64,000 nucleotides of DNA from Pseudomonas brassicacearum (GCF_003732265.1 NZ_MOBK01000009.1:186001-250000); one strand, 5' to 3'. Counted from the first letter of the stretch, positions 43,932 through 53,267 are shown. Program-made: numbers and translations. The notes: generated by a model from the letters alone, not told the origin.

Positions 43932-46325
43932 ATGAATATGATGAACAAGTATCTATCCATTGATATCGGCAATCGTCCGCAATGGCTTGAACGTGCCAGT
44001 GTTAATGAACAACTGCACTTCGGCGAACTGGAACAACAGTTGATCACCAGTCAGGCCGATCTGGACAAACAACTGGGAAGCCACGTCAGTGTGCAGGCTT
44101 ACGCAAAAAGCGTGGCCAGCCAGCTGTTGCAGTTGGAATTCGGCAGCACGCTGGATCCCGACGAGCTGATGATTACCAGCCGTTACAGCTTTGATGTGGC
44201 CTGGAACCGAGTCACGCAAGAAGACAGGCGTTCTCTGACGGAGTTGATGGTGTGCGGCCTGCACGAGCAGGGGTGGCGTGGATGGATTACGTTTGAGGGT
44301 GAAGGCCTTCCTTCCGGATTAAACCAGCAATGGTTGGAGGAAGTGATGGCCGAAGACATGCGCGCCGCCTACGGCGCCGCCTACCGATCCATGTTCCAGC
44401 GCAGTGAGGTGCTCGCCACCATGGTCCGCATCACCCGGGATCAATTGCTGCTGAGTGCCTTTGGCGCGAAGCTTCAAGGCCATCTCGAAGACGCCAGTCT
44501 CCGACGGGTCCAACGTGCTTTGGACGGGGAAGCGAGCCTGATGATCGCGCCATTGCAACTACGTGACGATACGCGGCCACTCCTGGAACTGGTTGCCATT
44601 GGCAGCCGTAGCCCCAGCGAGGACGACTGGCTGTTGTATGCGCCCGATTCGCCGGGTGGTCAGGACTGGTACCAATTGCCCTCCCTCAGGCAACTAAGCT
44701 TTGAGATCGGTGGCTGGACGGCAACGTCCGAAGGCTCCGACTATCTGTTATGGCGCTCCCACGCGCTGGATCGTGAAACCGTCAGCGGCTATATGAACCA
44801 GGTCTTCAAACTGCCGAATCTGTGGCGTGGCGTGGCGCTCGCACCTACCCCTTACACCGGGGCCGAAGTTCTGGACACCATTGTTTACAACCATCGGGCC
44901 TGGCTCGTGGCTCAGGAAGAACACCACACTCCCTATGGGTATCGGACCGCTACACAGCAGCAGCGCCAGAATTTCACCCGGATGAATTGTGAACTCCGGG
45001 CAATGAAAACCATTGAAGTACGTGAAGGCGGATTTATCAGTTATGAGCGTTTTTGCCATCAATTGGTCAAACAGATAATCGAAGAAAATCTCCTGTCCCA
45101 AGGCGAAAAAGTCGCGATCGATCCTGACCGGATTTGCGTGGAATACGAACGGGGTCAACAGACAACACTGACTCGGTTAATTGCCGACGAAGTGCATTTT
45201 TATTCTACTAACGCAGTCCGGGACGGTGTCCCAAGTTTCATAGTGGCCGCTGACCATCCTCCCATCACCAAGCTCTCTATTCACGACATTGCCGATTTGT
45301 CGCGAAGGCTGCGCCCGGGTGAAAAGTACATTGACATGTTGCGTGCAACGCACATTGACCGTGAAAAAGGTTTTTTCAAGCAACAGCTGTATATGGGGAT
45401 CATGCAACGCCAGATGCGCGTGGCAATCTTGCGGGCGTTGTTCACAGGTCGTCTGGTTCGGGAACACTTCGAAGAGTTGATGAAAGTTGTCGCGGCGTTT
45501 GATTCTCCGCAACCGGACTGGCCTGTGGGCGAATCGCCTGACGATGTGCAACACAGTGCCTTGTTCAAACTCCATCTCAAGGGGCGCCCGATAGTCGACG
45601 CGTTCGTCTTCAGGCTGCACGTCGGCGGGAAGATCGCTGAATACCTATACACCCCGGATGCGCCCGACGGATGTGAGCTGCGGCCATTCAAGGACTTCGT
45701 GAGTGCGGTGAAAACGCGCGGCCTTGGTGATTACTTCTATGGTCGGGCATTTGGGAAATACCAGCCGGAGGTCGGTACTTACCTGACGGATCTCGAGCAA
45801 GTCGCCAACTTTACCAAGGCGCCAATACTGGAACGTAACAGTCGGGTCACGGATTTGTATGCGTGCTACTACGACGTGGTAACCAAGGTCATCTCCGACG
45901 TCGACGAGAAAACGCAGAGTCTTGAAGAGATCATCATCGGCCTGGTGAGCAAGTCTGTGGTTTCAGCAGTGAGTGCCATCGCCATTGTCTATGCCCCCGT
46001 CGGTATCGCATTGAGCGTCGCCTTGTTTGCTCAAAATATGGTGCAAGGTGTTCGTGCCTATACCGAGGGCAATCGGACCAAGGCCCTGAAGCATTACATC
46101 AAGGCGGTGATTGAGCTGGGGGTCCTCGCCAAGGGAATTCATGGACTGTCGCAGGTCACCAAGTTGCAGAAAGACGTGATCGGTTTGCTGGGTGATGTGT
46201 ATACCGTGGAAAAACTGTTTGCCGAAATATCCGGGCAACCTCGATTGCATGAACGGGCGTGGGAGGTCATTCAGGAGGTTCTCGACGACCCAGAAAGCAT
46301 CACTAGCAAAACCACTATCAGCTAA
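43932..46325 (+). CDS. Toxin-like protein resembling the N-terminal (DUF6543-type) part of large Pseudomonas toxins
   Basis: 797 residues. The N-terminus (PQWLERASVNEQLHFGELE) and the central region (DEVHFYSTN, VAILRALFTGRL, AEYLYTPDAPDGCELRPF) recall the DUF6543/dermonecrotic-toxin-like domain of very large pseudomonad proteins. A hydrophobic segment at about 665-710 could insert in membranes. Related proteins usually run past 1,400 residues; this one stops soon after the hydrophobic part, and only 33 bases separate it from hmgR. No signal peptide. Function not established. Confidence 0.55.
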   Translation: MNMMNKYLSIDIGNRPQWLERASVNEQLHFGELEQQLITSQADLDKQLGSHVSVQAYAKSVASQLLQLEFGSTLDPDELMITSRYSFDVAWNRVTQEDRRSLTELMVCGLHEQGWRGWITFEGEGLPSGLNQQWLEEVMAEDMRAAYGAAYRSMFQRSEVLATMVRITRDQLLLSAFGAKLQGHLEDASLRRVQRALDGEASLMIAPLQLRDDTRPLLELVAIGSRSPSEDDWLLYAPDSPGGQDWYQLPSLRQLSFEIGGWTATSEGSDYLLWRSHALDRETVSGYMNQVFKLPNLWRGVALAPTPYTGAEVLDTIVYNHRAWLVAQEEHHTPYGYRTATQQQRQNFTRMNCELRAMKTIEVREGGFISYERFCHQLVKQIIEENLLSQGEKVAIDPDRICVEYERGQQTTLTRLIADEVHFYSTNAVRDGVPSFIVAADHPPITKLSIHDIADLSRRLRPGEKYIDMLRATHIDREKGFFKQQLYMGIMQRQMRVAILRALFTGRLVREHFEELMKVVAAFDSPQPDWPVGESPDDVQHSALFKLHLKGRPIVDAFVFRLHVGGKIAEYLYTPDAPDGCELRPFKDFVSAVKTRGLGDYFYGRAFGKYQPEVGTYLTDLEQVANFTKAPILERNSRVTDLYACYYDVVTKVISDVDEKTQSLEEIIIGLVSKSVVSAVSAIAIVYAPVGIALSVALFAQNMVQGVRAYTEGNRTKALKHYIKAVIELGVLAKGIHGLSQVTKLQKDVIGLLGDVYTVEKLFAEISGQPRLHERAWEVIQEVLDDPESITSKTTIS

Positions 46326-46358
46326 GGGCAATGGCTGAACGCCGATGTCGCGTCTGGT

Positions 46359-47153
46359 TCAGCGACTGACATTGGCGGGCTGATACCCCATCCGCCAACT
46401 CACGGCCCGCGTCGCCGCCAGCAATCGCTGCGCCGCCGGGCCGTTTTCGTCGGCGTGAAACAACGAGGTCGGGCCGACAATGGTCAAGACCGCCGCGACA
46501 TTCCCCACGGCGTTGAATACCGGTGCCGACAAGGCGTCCACCCCTGGCATCAACAACCCATGCACATGATGCAGGCCGCGTTCGCGGATCTGTTCGCACA
46601 AGGCCGCATACGTTTGATCGTCCGCCAAGATGTGGTCCGTGGCGTTGTGCAGTTCCTGATCGCGCAAGTCCACGGTTTCCCGTTTCGGTAGATAAGCGCC
46701 AAACACCAGGCCAGTGGACGAACTGAGTAATGGCAGCACCGAACCCAATTGCGTCACCACCGTCACCGCGCGCACGGCCGGTTCGATGTGCACCACGGTC
46801 GCGCCCTGATTGCCCCATACCGCCAGAAAGCAGGTCTCGTTCAGTTCATCGCGCAATTCGGCCAAGGGCAGGGCGGCGACTTTCAGCACGTCCATACTGT
46901 TGAGTGCAGCGAGCCCCACACGCAAGGCTTCACGACCGAGGCCGTAATGGTTGGTGGCAGGGTTCTGCTCGGCAAAACCGCTGGCGATCAGCGCCTGCAA
47001 ATAGCGGTGAACCTTGCTCGCCGGCATCTGCACGTGTTCGGCCAGGCGCGAAAGCGAAGTCGAGGGCGACAACTCGGCCAACGCCTTGAGGATGTCGGTG
47101 CCGACCTCGGCCGAGCGGACTTTCTGTTTATCGTTGCTGCGCGGCGTTTCCAT
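46359..47153 (-). CDS. hmgR: IclR-family repressor of homogentisate catabolism HmgR
   Basis: 264 residues: N-terminal winged HTH (DILKALAELSPSTSLSRLAEHVQMPASKVHRYL starts near residue 20, HTH about 20-80) and C-terminal IclR effector domain (about 85-255). It is divergent from hmgA, as in P. putida where HmgR represses hmgABC and is released by homogentisate. Confidence 0.88.
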   Translation of the reverse strand: METPRSNDKQKVRSAEVGTDILKALAELSPSTSLSRLAEHVQMPASKVHRYLQALIASGFAEQNPATNHYGLGREALRVGLAALNSMDVLKVAALPLAELRDELNETCFLAVWGNQGATVVHIEPAVRAVTVVTQLGSVLPLLSSSTGLVFGAYLPKRETVDLRDQELHNATDHILADDQTYAALCEQIRERGLHHVHGLLMPGVDALSAPVFNAVGNVAAVLTIVGPTSLFHADENGPAAQRLLAATRAVSWRMGYQPANVSR

Positions 47154-47194
47154 GGAGGCGGTCTGATCCCGGGACGAATGGGCGTCTTTATAGC

Positions 47195-47200
47195 TTGACG
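47195..47200 (+). promoter_or_regulatory. Candidate -35 box of the hmgA promoter
   Basis: TTGACG, with the HmgR operator covering the expected -10 position 17 bases downstream. Confidence 0.45.
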
Positions 47201-47215
47201 GTCAATACCAATCAA

Positions 47216-47232
47216 ATTACGTTATGCGTAAT
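47216..47232. promoter_or_regulatory. hmgR: 17-bp palindromic operator, probable HmgR site
   Basis: ATTACG-TTATG-CGTAAT in the hmgR-hmgA divergent region, with a third ATTACG half-site at 47236-47241. HmgR of P. putida is reported to protect a 17-bp palindrome in this promoter. Confidence 0.75.
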
Positions 47233-47317
47233 CAGATTACGATAAAAATAACCCTGGCGTGCCGAACCTCTGCAACAGAGTGACAGGCCATCGCCTAGTC
47301 CCCGTTCAGGAGGCTCC

Positions 47318-48622
47318 ATGAACCCTGATTCAACCGCGCCAGCACTGGCTTATCAGTCCGGCTTCGGCAACGAATTCAGCAGTGAAGCGTTGCCCGGCGC
47401 ACTGCCCATCGGTCAGAACTCCCCGCAAAAAGCCCCGTATGGCCTCTACACCGAATTGTTCTCCGGCACTGCGTTCACCATGGCCCGCAGCGAAGCACGG
47501 CGTACCTGGATGTACCGCATTCAGCCATCGGCCAATCACCCGGCGTTCGTCAAACTGGAGCGGCAACTGGCCGGCGGTCCGTTGGGTGAAGTGACGCCCA
47601 ACCGTCTGCGCTGGAACCCGTTGGACATCCCGACCGAGCCGACCGATTTCATCGACGGATTGGTGAGCATGGCGGCCAACTCGGGTGCGGAAAAACCGGC
47701 CGGAATCAGCATCCATAGCTATCGCGCCAACCGTTCCATGGAGCGCGTGTTCTTCAACGCTGACGGCGAAATGTTGTTGGTGCCTGAACTGGGGCGCTTG
47801 CGCATTGCCACTGAACTCGGCGTGCTGGAGCTGGAGCCGCTGGAGATCGCCGTGCTGCCGCGCGGGCTGAAATTCCGCGTCGAACTGCTCGACCCGCATG
47901 CACGCGGTTACATCGCCGAGAACCACGGCGCACCGTTGCGTCTGCCGGATCTGGGGCCGATCGGCAGCAATGGCCTCGCCAACCCGCGGGACTTCCTGAC
48001 GCCGGTTGCGCACTACGAACACCTCAAGCAACCGACCACCCTGGTGCAGAAATTCCTCGGCCAGTTGTGGGGCTGTGAGCTCGATCATTCGCCGCTGAAC
48101 GTGGTCGCCTGGCACGGCACTAACGTGCCGTACAAATATGACCTGCGCCGTTTCAACACCATCGGCACGGTCAGTTTTGATCATCCGGATCCGTCGATTT
48201 TCACTGTCCTGACCTCGCCGACCAGCGTGCACGGTTTGGCTAACCTGGACTTCGTGATCTTCCCGCCACGCTGGATGGTCGCCGAGAAAACCTTCCGTCC
48301 GCCGTGGTTCCACCGCAACCTGATGAACGAATTCATGGGCCTGATCCAGGGCGCCTACGATGCCAAGGCCGAAGGCTTTGTGCCCGGCGGTGCGTCCTTG
48401 CACAGCTGCATGAGCGCTCATGGCCCGGACGGCGAAACCTGCACCAAGGCCATCAACGCTGAGCTGGCGCCGGCGAAAATCGACAACACCATGGCGTTCA
48501 TGTTCGAGACGAGCCAGGTCTTGCGCCCGAGCCGTTTTGCCCTCGACTGTCCGCAACTGCAAACCAACTACGATGCCTGCTGGGCCACGCTGCCCGCCAC
48601 TTTCGACCCGACCCGGAGATAA
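47318..48622 (+). CDS. hmgA: Homogentisate 1,2-dioxygenase HmgA
   Basis: Fe(II) dioxygenase opening homogentisate to maleylacetoacetate in tyrosine/phenylalanine catabolism. 434 residues with the start YQSGFGNEFSSEALPGALP, FPPRWMVAEKTFRPPWFHRN and SLHSCMSAHGPD holding iron-ligand His/Glu residues. GGAGG precedes the start. First gene of hmgA-fahA-maiA. Confidence 0.97.
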   Translation: MNPDSTAPALAYQSGFGNEFSSEALPGALPIGQNSPQKAPYGLYTELFSGTAFTMARSEARRTWMYRIQPSANHPAFVKLERQLAGGPLGEVTPNRLRWNPLDIPTEPTDFIDGLVSMAANSGAEKPAGISIHSYRANRSMERVFFNADGEMLLVPELGRLRIATELGVLELEPLEIAVLPRGLKFRVELLDPHARGYIAENHGAPLRLPDLGPIGSNGLANPRDFLTPVAHYEHLKQPTTLVQKFLGQLWGCELDHSPLNVVAWHGTNVPYKYDLRRFNTIGTVSFDHPDPSIFTVLTSPTSVHGLANLDFVIFPPRWMVAEKTFRPPWFHRNLMNEFMGLIQGAYDAKAEGFVPGGASLHSCMSAHGPDGETCTKAINAELAPAKIDNTMAFMFETSQVLRPSRFALDCPQLQTNYDACWATLPATFDPTRR

Positions 48623-48625
48623 CCC

Positions 48626-49930
48626 ATGACTCAGACTTCCATCACTCGTAGCTGGGTTGCCTCCGCCAACGGCCATACCGATTTCCCGCTGCAAAACCTG
48701 CCATTGGGCGTGTTCAGCGTGAACGGTTCGGCCCCGCGTAGCGGCGTGGCGATTGGCGACCATATCTTTGATCTCGAGGCGGCGCTGGACGCCGGCCTGT
48801 TCGACGGCGCCGCCAAAGCCGCTGTTGAAGCGACCCGTGGCGGTCAGTTGAATGCGTTTTTCGAACTCGGTCGCGGAGCTCGTGTTGCCCTGCGTGAACG
48901 CTTGATCGAACTGTTCAAGGAAGGCAGCACCCTGCACGGCAAGATCGAAGCCCAAGGCGCAAAACTGCTGCCATTGGCGGCTCAGTGCACGATGCACCTG
49001 CCAGCGAAAATCAACGATTACACCGACTTTTATGTGGGCATCGAGCACGCACAAAATGTCGGCAAACTGTTCCGCCCCGATAACCCGCTGCTGCCGAACT
49101 ACAAGTACGTGCCGATCGGCTACCACGGTCGCGCCTCGACCATTCGCCCGTCCGGGACTGACGTTCGTCGTCCGAAAGGGCAGACCTTGCCGGCCGGTCA
49201 GACCGAACCGACGTTTGGTCCGTGCGCACGCCTGGATTACGAGTTGGAACTGGGCATCTGGATTGGCCAGGGTAATGAGATGGGCGACTCGATCGTCATC
49301 GGTGACGCCGCCGATCACATCGCCGGTTTCTGCCTGCTCAACGACTGGTCGGCGCGTGATATCCAGGCCTGGGAATACCAGCCGTTGGGCCCGTTCCTGT
49401 CGAAAAGCTTTATCACCAGCATCTCGCCGTGGGTCGTCACCGCCGAAGCGCTGGAGCCGTTCCGTCGTGCTCAACCGGCACGTCCTGAAGGCGATCCACA
49501 GCCGCTGCCGTACCTGTTCGACAAGCGCGACCAGGCCGCTGGTGGTTTCGATATCGAGCTGGAAGTGCTGCTGCTCACCGAAGGCCTGCGCGAGCAAAAC
49601 CTGCCGGCCCATCGCCTGACGCTCAGCAACACCCAACACATGTACTGGACCGTGGCGCAAATGGTTGCGCACCACAGCGTCAACGGCTGCCAGTTGCAGG
49701 CCGGCGACCTGTTCGGTTCGGGCACCTTGTCCGGTCCGCAAAACGGGCAGTTCGGCAGCCTGCTGGAAATCACCGAAGGCGGTAAAAAGCCGATCGAACT
49801 GGCATCGGGCGAAGTGCGTAAATTCCTTGAAGACGGCGACGAGATCATCCTGCGTGCCCGTTGCAGCCGTGAGGGGTTCGCGTCCATCGGCTTCGGCGAA
49901 TGCCGCGGCAAAGTACTGCCGGCGCGTTAA
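48626..49930 (+). CDS. fahA: Fumarylacetoacetase (FahA/HmgB)
   Basis: Hydrolyses fumarylacetoacetate to fumarate and acetoacetate, the last step of the pathway. 434 residues: an N-terminal SH3-like domain (about 1-115) and the FAH catalytic domain with DYTDFYVGIEHAQNVG, YHGRASTI and LNDWSARDIQAWEYQPLGPF. Three bases after hmgA. Confidence 0.96.
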   Translation: MTQTSITRSWVASANGHTDFPLQNLPLGVFSVNGSAPRSGVAIGDHIFDLEAALDAGLFDGAAKAAVEATRGGQLNAFFELGRGARVALRERLIELFKEGSTLHGKIEAQGAKLLPLAAQCTMHLPAKINDYTDFYVGIEHAQNVGKLFRPDNPLLPNYKYVPIGYHGRASTIRPSGTDVRRPKGQTLPAGQTEPTFGPCARLDYELELGIWIGQGNEMGDSIVIGDAADHIAGFCLLNDWSARDIQAWEYQPLGPFLSKSFITSISPWVVTAEALEPFRRAQPARPEGDPQPLPYLFDKRDQAAGGFDIELEVLLLTEGLREQNLPAHRLTLSNTQHMYWTVAQMVAHHSVNGCQLQAGDLFGSGTLSGPQNGQFGSLLEITEGGKKPIELASGEVRKFLEDGDEIILRARCSREGFASIGFGECRGKVLPAR

Positions 49931-49942
49931 GAGGATCGGGTC

Positions 49943-50578
49943 ATGGAACTCTATACCTACTACCGTTCGACCTCGTCGTATCGGGTGCGTATCGCACTGG
50001 CGCTCAAGGGACTGGATTACCAGGCCTTGCCGGTCAACCTGATTGCACCGCCAGGTGGCGAACATCGCCAGCCGGCCTACTTGGGCATCAACCCGCAAGG
50101 CCGGGTGCCGGCCTTGCGCACGGATGAAGGCGACCTGTTGATTCAGTCGCCGGCGATCATCGAATACCTCGAAGAACGTTATCCACAGGTGCCGCTGCTG
50201 TCCCAAGACCTTGCCGTCCGCGCGCATGAGCGCGGTATGGCGGCGGTGATTGGTTGCGACGTGCATCCGCTGCACAACGTCAGCGTGCTCAACAAGCTGC
50301 GCCAGTTGGGCCACGACGAACCGCAAGTGGTGGAGTGGATCGGGCACTGGATCAGCCAGGGGTTGGCGACGGTGGAGCAGTTGATCGGGGATGAGGGTTA
50401 TTGCTTTGGCGATGAACCGGGATTGGCGGATGTCTACCTGATCCCTCAGCTGTACGCGGCCGAACGATTCAACATCTCCCTCGAAGCGTATCCGCGGATT
50501 CGCCGGGTAGCGGCGCTGGCAGCCACGCATCCCGCGTTCATCAAGGCCCACCCGGCCAACCAGCCAGACACCCCATAA
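49943..50578 (+). CDS. maiA: Maleylacetoacetate isomerase (MaiA/HmgC)
   Basis: Glutathione-dependent zeta-class GST fold enzyme converting maleylacetoacetate to fumarylacetoacetate. 211 residues; the SSYRVRIAL motif supplies the catalytic Ser and Arg, and the glutathione-binding QSPAIIEYLEE follows. Twelve bases after fahA, completing the operon. Confidence 0.95.
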   Translation: MELYTYYRSTSSYRVRIALALKGLDYQALPVNLIAPPGGEHRQPAYLGINPQGRVPALRTDEGDLLIQSPAIIEYLEERYPQVPLLSQDLAVRAHERGMAAVIGCDVHPLHNVSVLNKLRQLGHDEPQVVEWIGHWISQGLATVEQLIGDEGYCFGDEPGLADVYLIPQLYAAERFNISLEAYPRIRRVAALAATHPAFIKAHPANQPDTP

Positions 50579-50596
50579 AGCCTCACCCGATCAAAA

Positions 50597-50687
50597 TGTG
50601 GGAGCGGGCTTGCTCGCGAAGGCGTCGTGTCAGTCGACATCTACTTGACTGACACACCGCTTTCGCGAGCAAGCCCGCTCCTACAGG
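50597..50687. repeat. REP doublet (REPIN-like)
   Basis: Inverted REP cores (GTGGGAGCGGGCTTGCTCGC and TTTCGCGAGCAAGCCCGCTC) around a centre with its own TCAGTC/GACTGA dyad. Between convergent maiA and the SirB1-like gene. Confidence 0.85.
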
Positions 50688-50692
50688 GGTTC

Positions 50693-51496
50693 TCAGTGGA
50701 CGATTGAGTTGGGAGGCAGGTGCCCCAGGCGTTCGGTCAGGCGAATCCGCTGGATCGGGTCGTCGCTGAGCAACAGCGCATGCTCCAGATCGAAGCGCTC
50801 GGCATTCGGGCAGTCCAGGCGCTGATAGAGGCTGGCCCGGGCCAGGTAATCGGCGGCACTGGCGTTGCCCAGTTCCAGTACGCGTTCGGCATCGATCAGG
50901 GCGCCAATGTAGTCATCGTGGGAGAGGTGCAGTTGACGCAGGTTTCGCGACAGGCGTTGCAGCATCTGCACCGGGTCCGCCGTCAGTAAATGATCGGCGT
51001 TGAGTTTCATGTTCGGGCCGTACTGGCGTTGCAGCAGTTCCCGGCAGTCATTGGGGTACAACCGGCGTCCGCCACAGGGGTCCAGCAGATGGTCGGCGCC
51101 TGGTACCCGCAGCAGGAAGTGCCCCGGGAAGTTTACCCCCACCAACGGAATTTCCAGGCGCTTGGCCAACTCCAGCGCAATCAGCCCAAGGGACAGCGGC
51201 TGGCCGCGCCGCAGTTCCAGCACTTTATTGAGCAAAGCCACTTGCGGGCGCAATGGCGTGAAGTCGTCCTGCGCGAAGCCCAGGTCATTCATCCGCCGCA
51301 ACAACGGCTGGGCCAGCTCGCTGACCGGCAACATCGGCAAGCCATAGCTGACTTGTTGCGTCAGGTCGCTGAAGTCGGCCAGTACCGCTTCGGGACTCAA
51401 CCTGGAATCGTGCTCGACCGCCATCCATAGCGCCGCTTCGAACAGCGCAGGCGGTGAACGTTGCAGGCAATCGAAGAAGCGTTGGCGGGGCGTCAT
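50693..51496 (-). CDS. SirB1 family transglutaminase-like/TPR protein
   Basis: 267 residues. A transglutaminase-like core (GQPLSLGLIALELAKRLEIPLVGVNFPGHFLLR, near 110-145) is followed by TPR-like helices. The family includes SirB1 and Synechocystis-type TPR proteins of unknown role; the usual catalytic Cys is replaced by Ser/Leu in LSLGLI, so enzymatic activity is doubtful. Start MTPRQRFFDCL. Confidence 0.8.
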   Translation of the reverse strand: MTPRQRFFDCLQRSPPALFEAALWMAVEHDSRLSPEAVLADFSDLTQQVSYGLPMLPVSELAQPLLRRMNDLGFAQDDFTPLRPQVALLNKVLELRRGQPLSLGLIALELAKRLEIPLVGVNFPGHFLLRVPGADHLLDPCGGRRLYPNDCRELLQRQYGPNMKLNADHLLTADPVQMLQRLSRNLRQLHLSHDDYIGALIDAERVLELGNASAADYLARASLYQRLDCPNAERFDLEHALLLSDDPIQRIRLTERLGHLPPNSIVH

Positions 51497-51679
51497 CAAA
51501 ATCTCCGGCGGATGCCTCGTTTTAGCCCCGTCTCCGACATTCGTCCAGTGCTGCACACATCCGGTTTCAGGTTATGTCCGAAAGCCTGCAAAGCAGCGCC
51601 GCTTATTCCGGTGCGCTTCTGCAATTTTTGGGCGCAAGCCTATACTGGCGACTACAAGAAGTGATTCGGGAGCCCCACG

Positions 51680-52699
51680 ATGTTCGCTCTCATGCAAAGC
51701 ACTCGCCTTGAATCGCTGCATCTGAGCGTCGACCCGGTCACCGGGTTGAAGGCGGTCATTGCCATTCATAACAGCCGGCTCGGGCCCGCCCTGGGCGGTT
51801 GTCGTTACCTTGCCTATCCCAGCGACGAATCCGCGGTCGAGGATGCCATACGCCTGGCGCAAGGCATGAGTTACAAGGCTGCGCTGGCCGGCCTCGCCCA
51901 GGGCGGTGGCGTGGCGGTGATTGTTCGCCCGATCCATGTGGAAAATCGCGGCGCGCTGTTCGAAGCGTTCGGACGCTGTATCGATCAGCTCGACGGCCGC
52001 TACATCACCGCCATCGACAGCGGCACCTCGGTGGCGGACATGGATTGCATCGCCCAGCAAACCCAACACGTCACCAGCACCACGTCGGCCGGCGATCCTG
52101 CGCCGCATGCCGCCATGGGCGTGTTCACCGGTATTCGAGCGACCGCGATGGCGCGTCTGGGCAGCGATAACCTGGAAGGCCTGCGGGTGGCGATTCAAGG
52201 CTTGGGTAATGTCGGTTATGCGCTCGCCGAACAACTGCACGCTGCCGGCGCGGAACTGCTGGTCAGCGATATCGATCACGGCAAGGTGCAACTGGCGATG
52301 GAGCAACTCGGCGCCCACCCGATTGCCAACGACGCACTGCTCAGCACCCCGTGTGACATCCTCGCGCCGTGCGGTCTGGGTGGCGTGCTCAACAGCCACA
52401 CCGTGACACAACTGCGCTGCTCGGCGGTGGCCGGCTCTGCGAACAATCAACTGACGCACCTGGAAGTCGCCGATCAACTGGAGCGGCGAGGCATCCTGTA
52501 TGCGCCGGACTACGTGATCAATTCCGGTGGGCTGATCTACGTTTCGCTCAAACACCGCGGCGAAGAGCTGACGACCATCACCGCGCACCTGTCGAAAATC
52601 GCCTCACGGCTGACCGAAGTCTTCGCCCATGCCCAAGCGGAAAAACGTTCGCCTGCGCGAGTAGCGGACGAATTGGCAGAGAAAGTCTTGTACCGCTGA
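51680..52699 (+). CDS. Leucine/phenylalanine/valine dehydrogenase-like protein lacking the catalytic lysine
   Basis: 339 residues of the Glu/Leu/Phe/Val dehydrogenase family: ALGGCRYL, YKAALAGL with substrate Lys66, ITAIDSGTS with Asp113, and the NAD motif GLGNVGYALAEQL. The proton-transfer Lys expected in GGGK is Val78 here (GGGVAVI, GTG at 51911-51913). By family knowledge this Lys is essential for oxidative deamination, so the protein may be inactive or altered. Monocistronic. Confidence 0.82.
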   Translation: MFALMQSTRLESLHLSVDPVTGLKAVIAIHNSRLGPALGGCRYLAYPSDESAVEDAIRLAQGMSYKAALAGLAQGGGVAVIVRPIHVENRGALFEAFGRCIDQLDGRYITAIDSGTSVADMDCIAQQTQHVTSTTSAGDPAPHAAMGVFTGIRATAMARLGSDNLEGLRVAIQGLGNVGYALAEQLHAAGAELLVSDIDHGKVQLAMEQLGAHPIANDALLSTPCDILAPCGLGGVLNSHTVTQLRCSAVAGSANNQLTHLEVADQLERRGILYAPDYVINSGGLIYVSLKHRGEELTTITAHLSKIASRLTEVFAHAQAEKRSPARVADELAEKVLYR

Positions 52700-52722
52700 G
52701 CCATCCTTTTATCCGGGATATG

Positions 52723-52757
52723 AAAAAGGCCCTGAGTCCTTCGACTCAGGGCCTATT
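52723..52757 (-). terminator. Terminator after yebG
   Basis: GGCCCTGAGTC/GACTCAGGGCC stem followed on the minus strand by TTTTT; convergent with the dehydrogenase gene. Confidence 0.85.
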
Positions 52758-52772
52758 CAATTCGGGCATTAC

Positions 52773-53120
52773 TTACTTCGGCGTCTTGGCCGCTTTGGCG
52801 GGCTTGGCCGGCGCTGATTCAGCGGCTTCAACCGACTCGGCAGGTTCAGCCTGTGCCACCACTTCAACCGGTGCATTCAGCAATTCGGACAACGCATCCG
52901 GCTGGCTCTTGAATGCCTTGGCGAACACATCGCGATTCTTCGCCATGTAGATCCCGGCTTCTTCCACTTGCTGCTCGGTCAGGGACGGAACGGCTTTTTG
53001 CAACACTTCAGCCAGCAATTCAGCCAGTTCGAGCATTTTGTCATGACGGTCAGCTTCGGCTTTATCCATGAACAAGCGCTCCAGATCTCGGCTGCTGCGG
53101 TATACCACTTCGACGGCCAT
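52773..53120 (-). CDS. yebG: SOS-induced YebG-like protein
   Basis: 115 residues. The YebG core MAVEVVYRSSRDLERLFMDK opens the protein; a helical middle and an Ala/Pro/Lys-rich tail (APAKPAKAAK) follow. YebG is a small DNA damage-inducible protein of unknown function. A perfect LexA box precedes it. Confidence 0.88.
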   Translation of the reverse strand: MAVEVVYRSSRDLERLFMDKAEADRHDKMLELAELLAEVLQKAVPSLTEQQVEEAGIYMAKNRDVFAKAFKSQPDALSELLNAPVEVVAQAEPAESVEAAESAPAKPAKAAKTPK

Positions 53121-53163
53121 TCACCACCTCACATGCCTTCACATTAGTTGTCTGTTTCGACCA

Positions 53164-53179
53164 CTGTATTTATATACAG
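53164..53179. promoter_or_regulatory. LexA (SOS) box upstream of yebG
   Basis: CTGTATTTATATACAG, a full CTGT-N8-ACAG match, 44 bases upstream of the yebG start. Confidence 0.9.
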
Positions 53180-53267
53180 CGAAAAGGATAAGCGAATCCC
53201 TGCGCTTTGGGTAGTGGCTTTTTAATGTAGACCGAAATTGGCGTTTGTCAGGTGAGCCGTGTGGCAC

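Noticed and set aside
47330..50551. 1073-codon open frame antisense to hmgA-fahA-maiA
   Set aside because: Same antisense artefact; both ends fall inside a known operon and the product has no family features.
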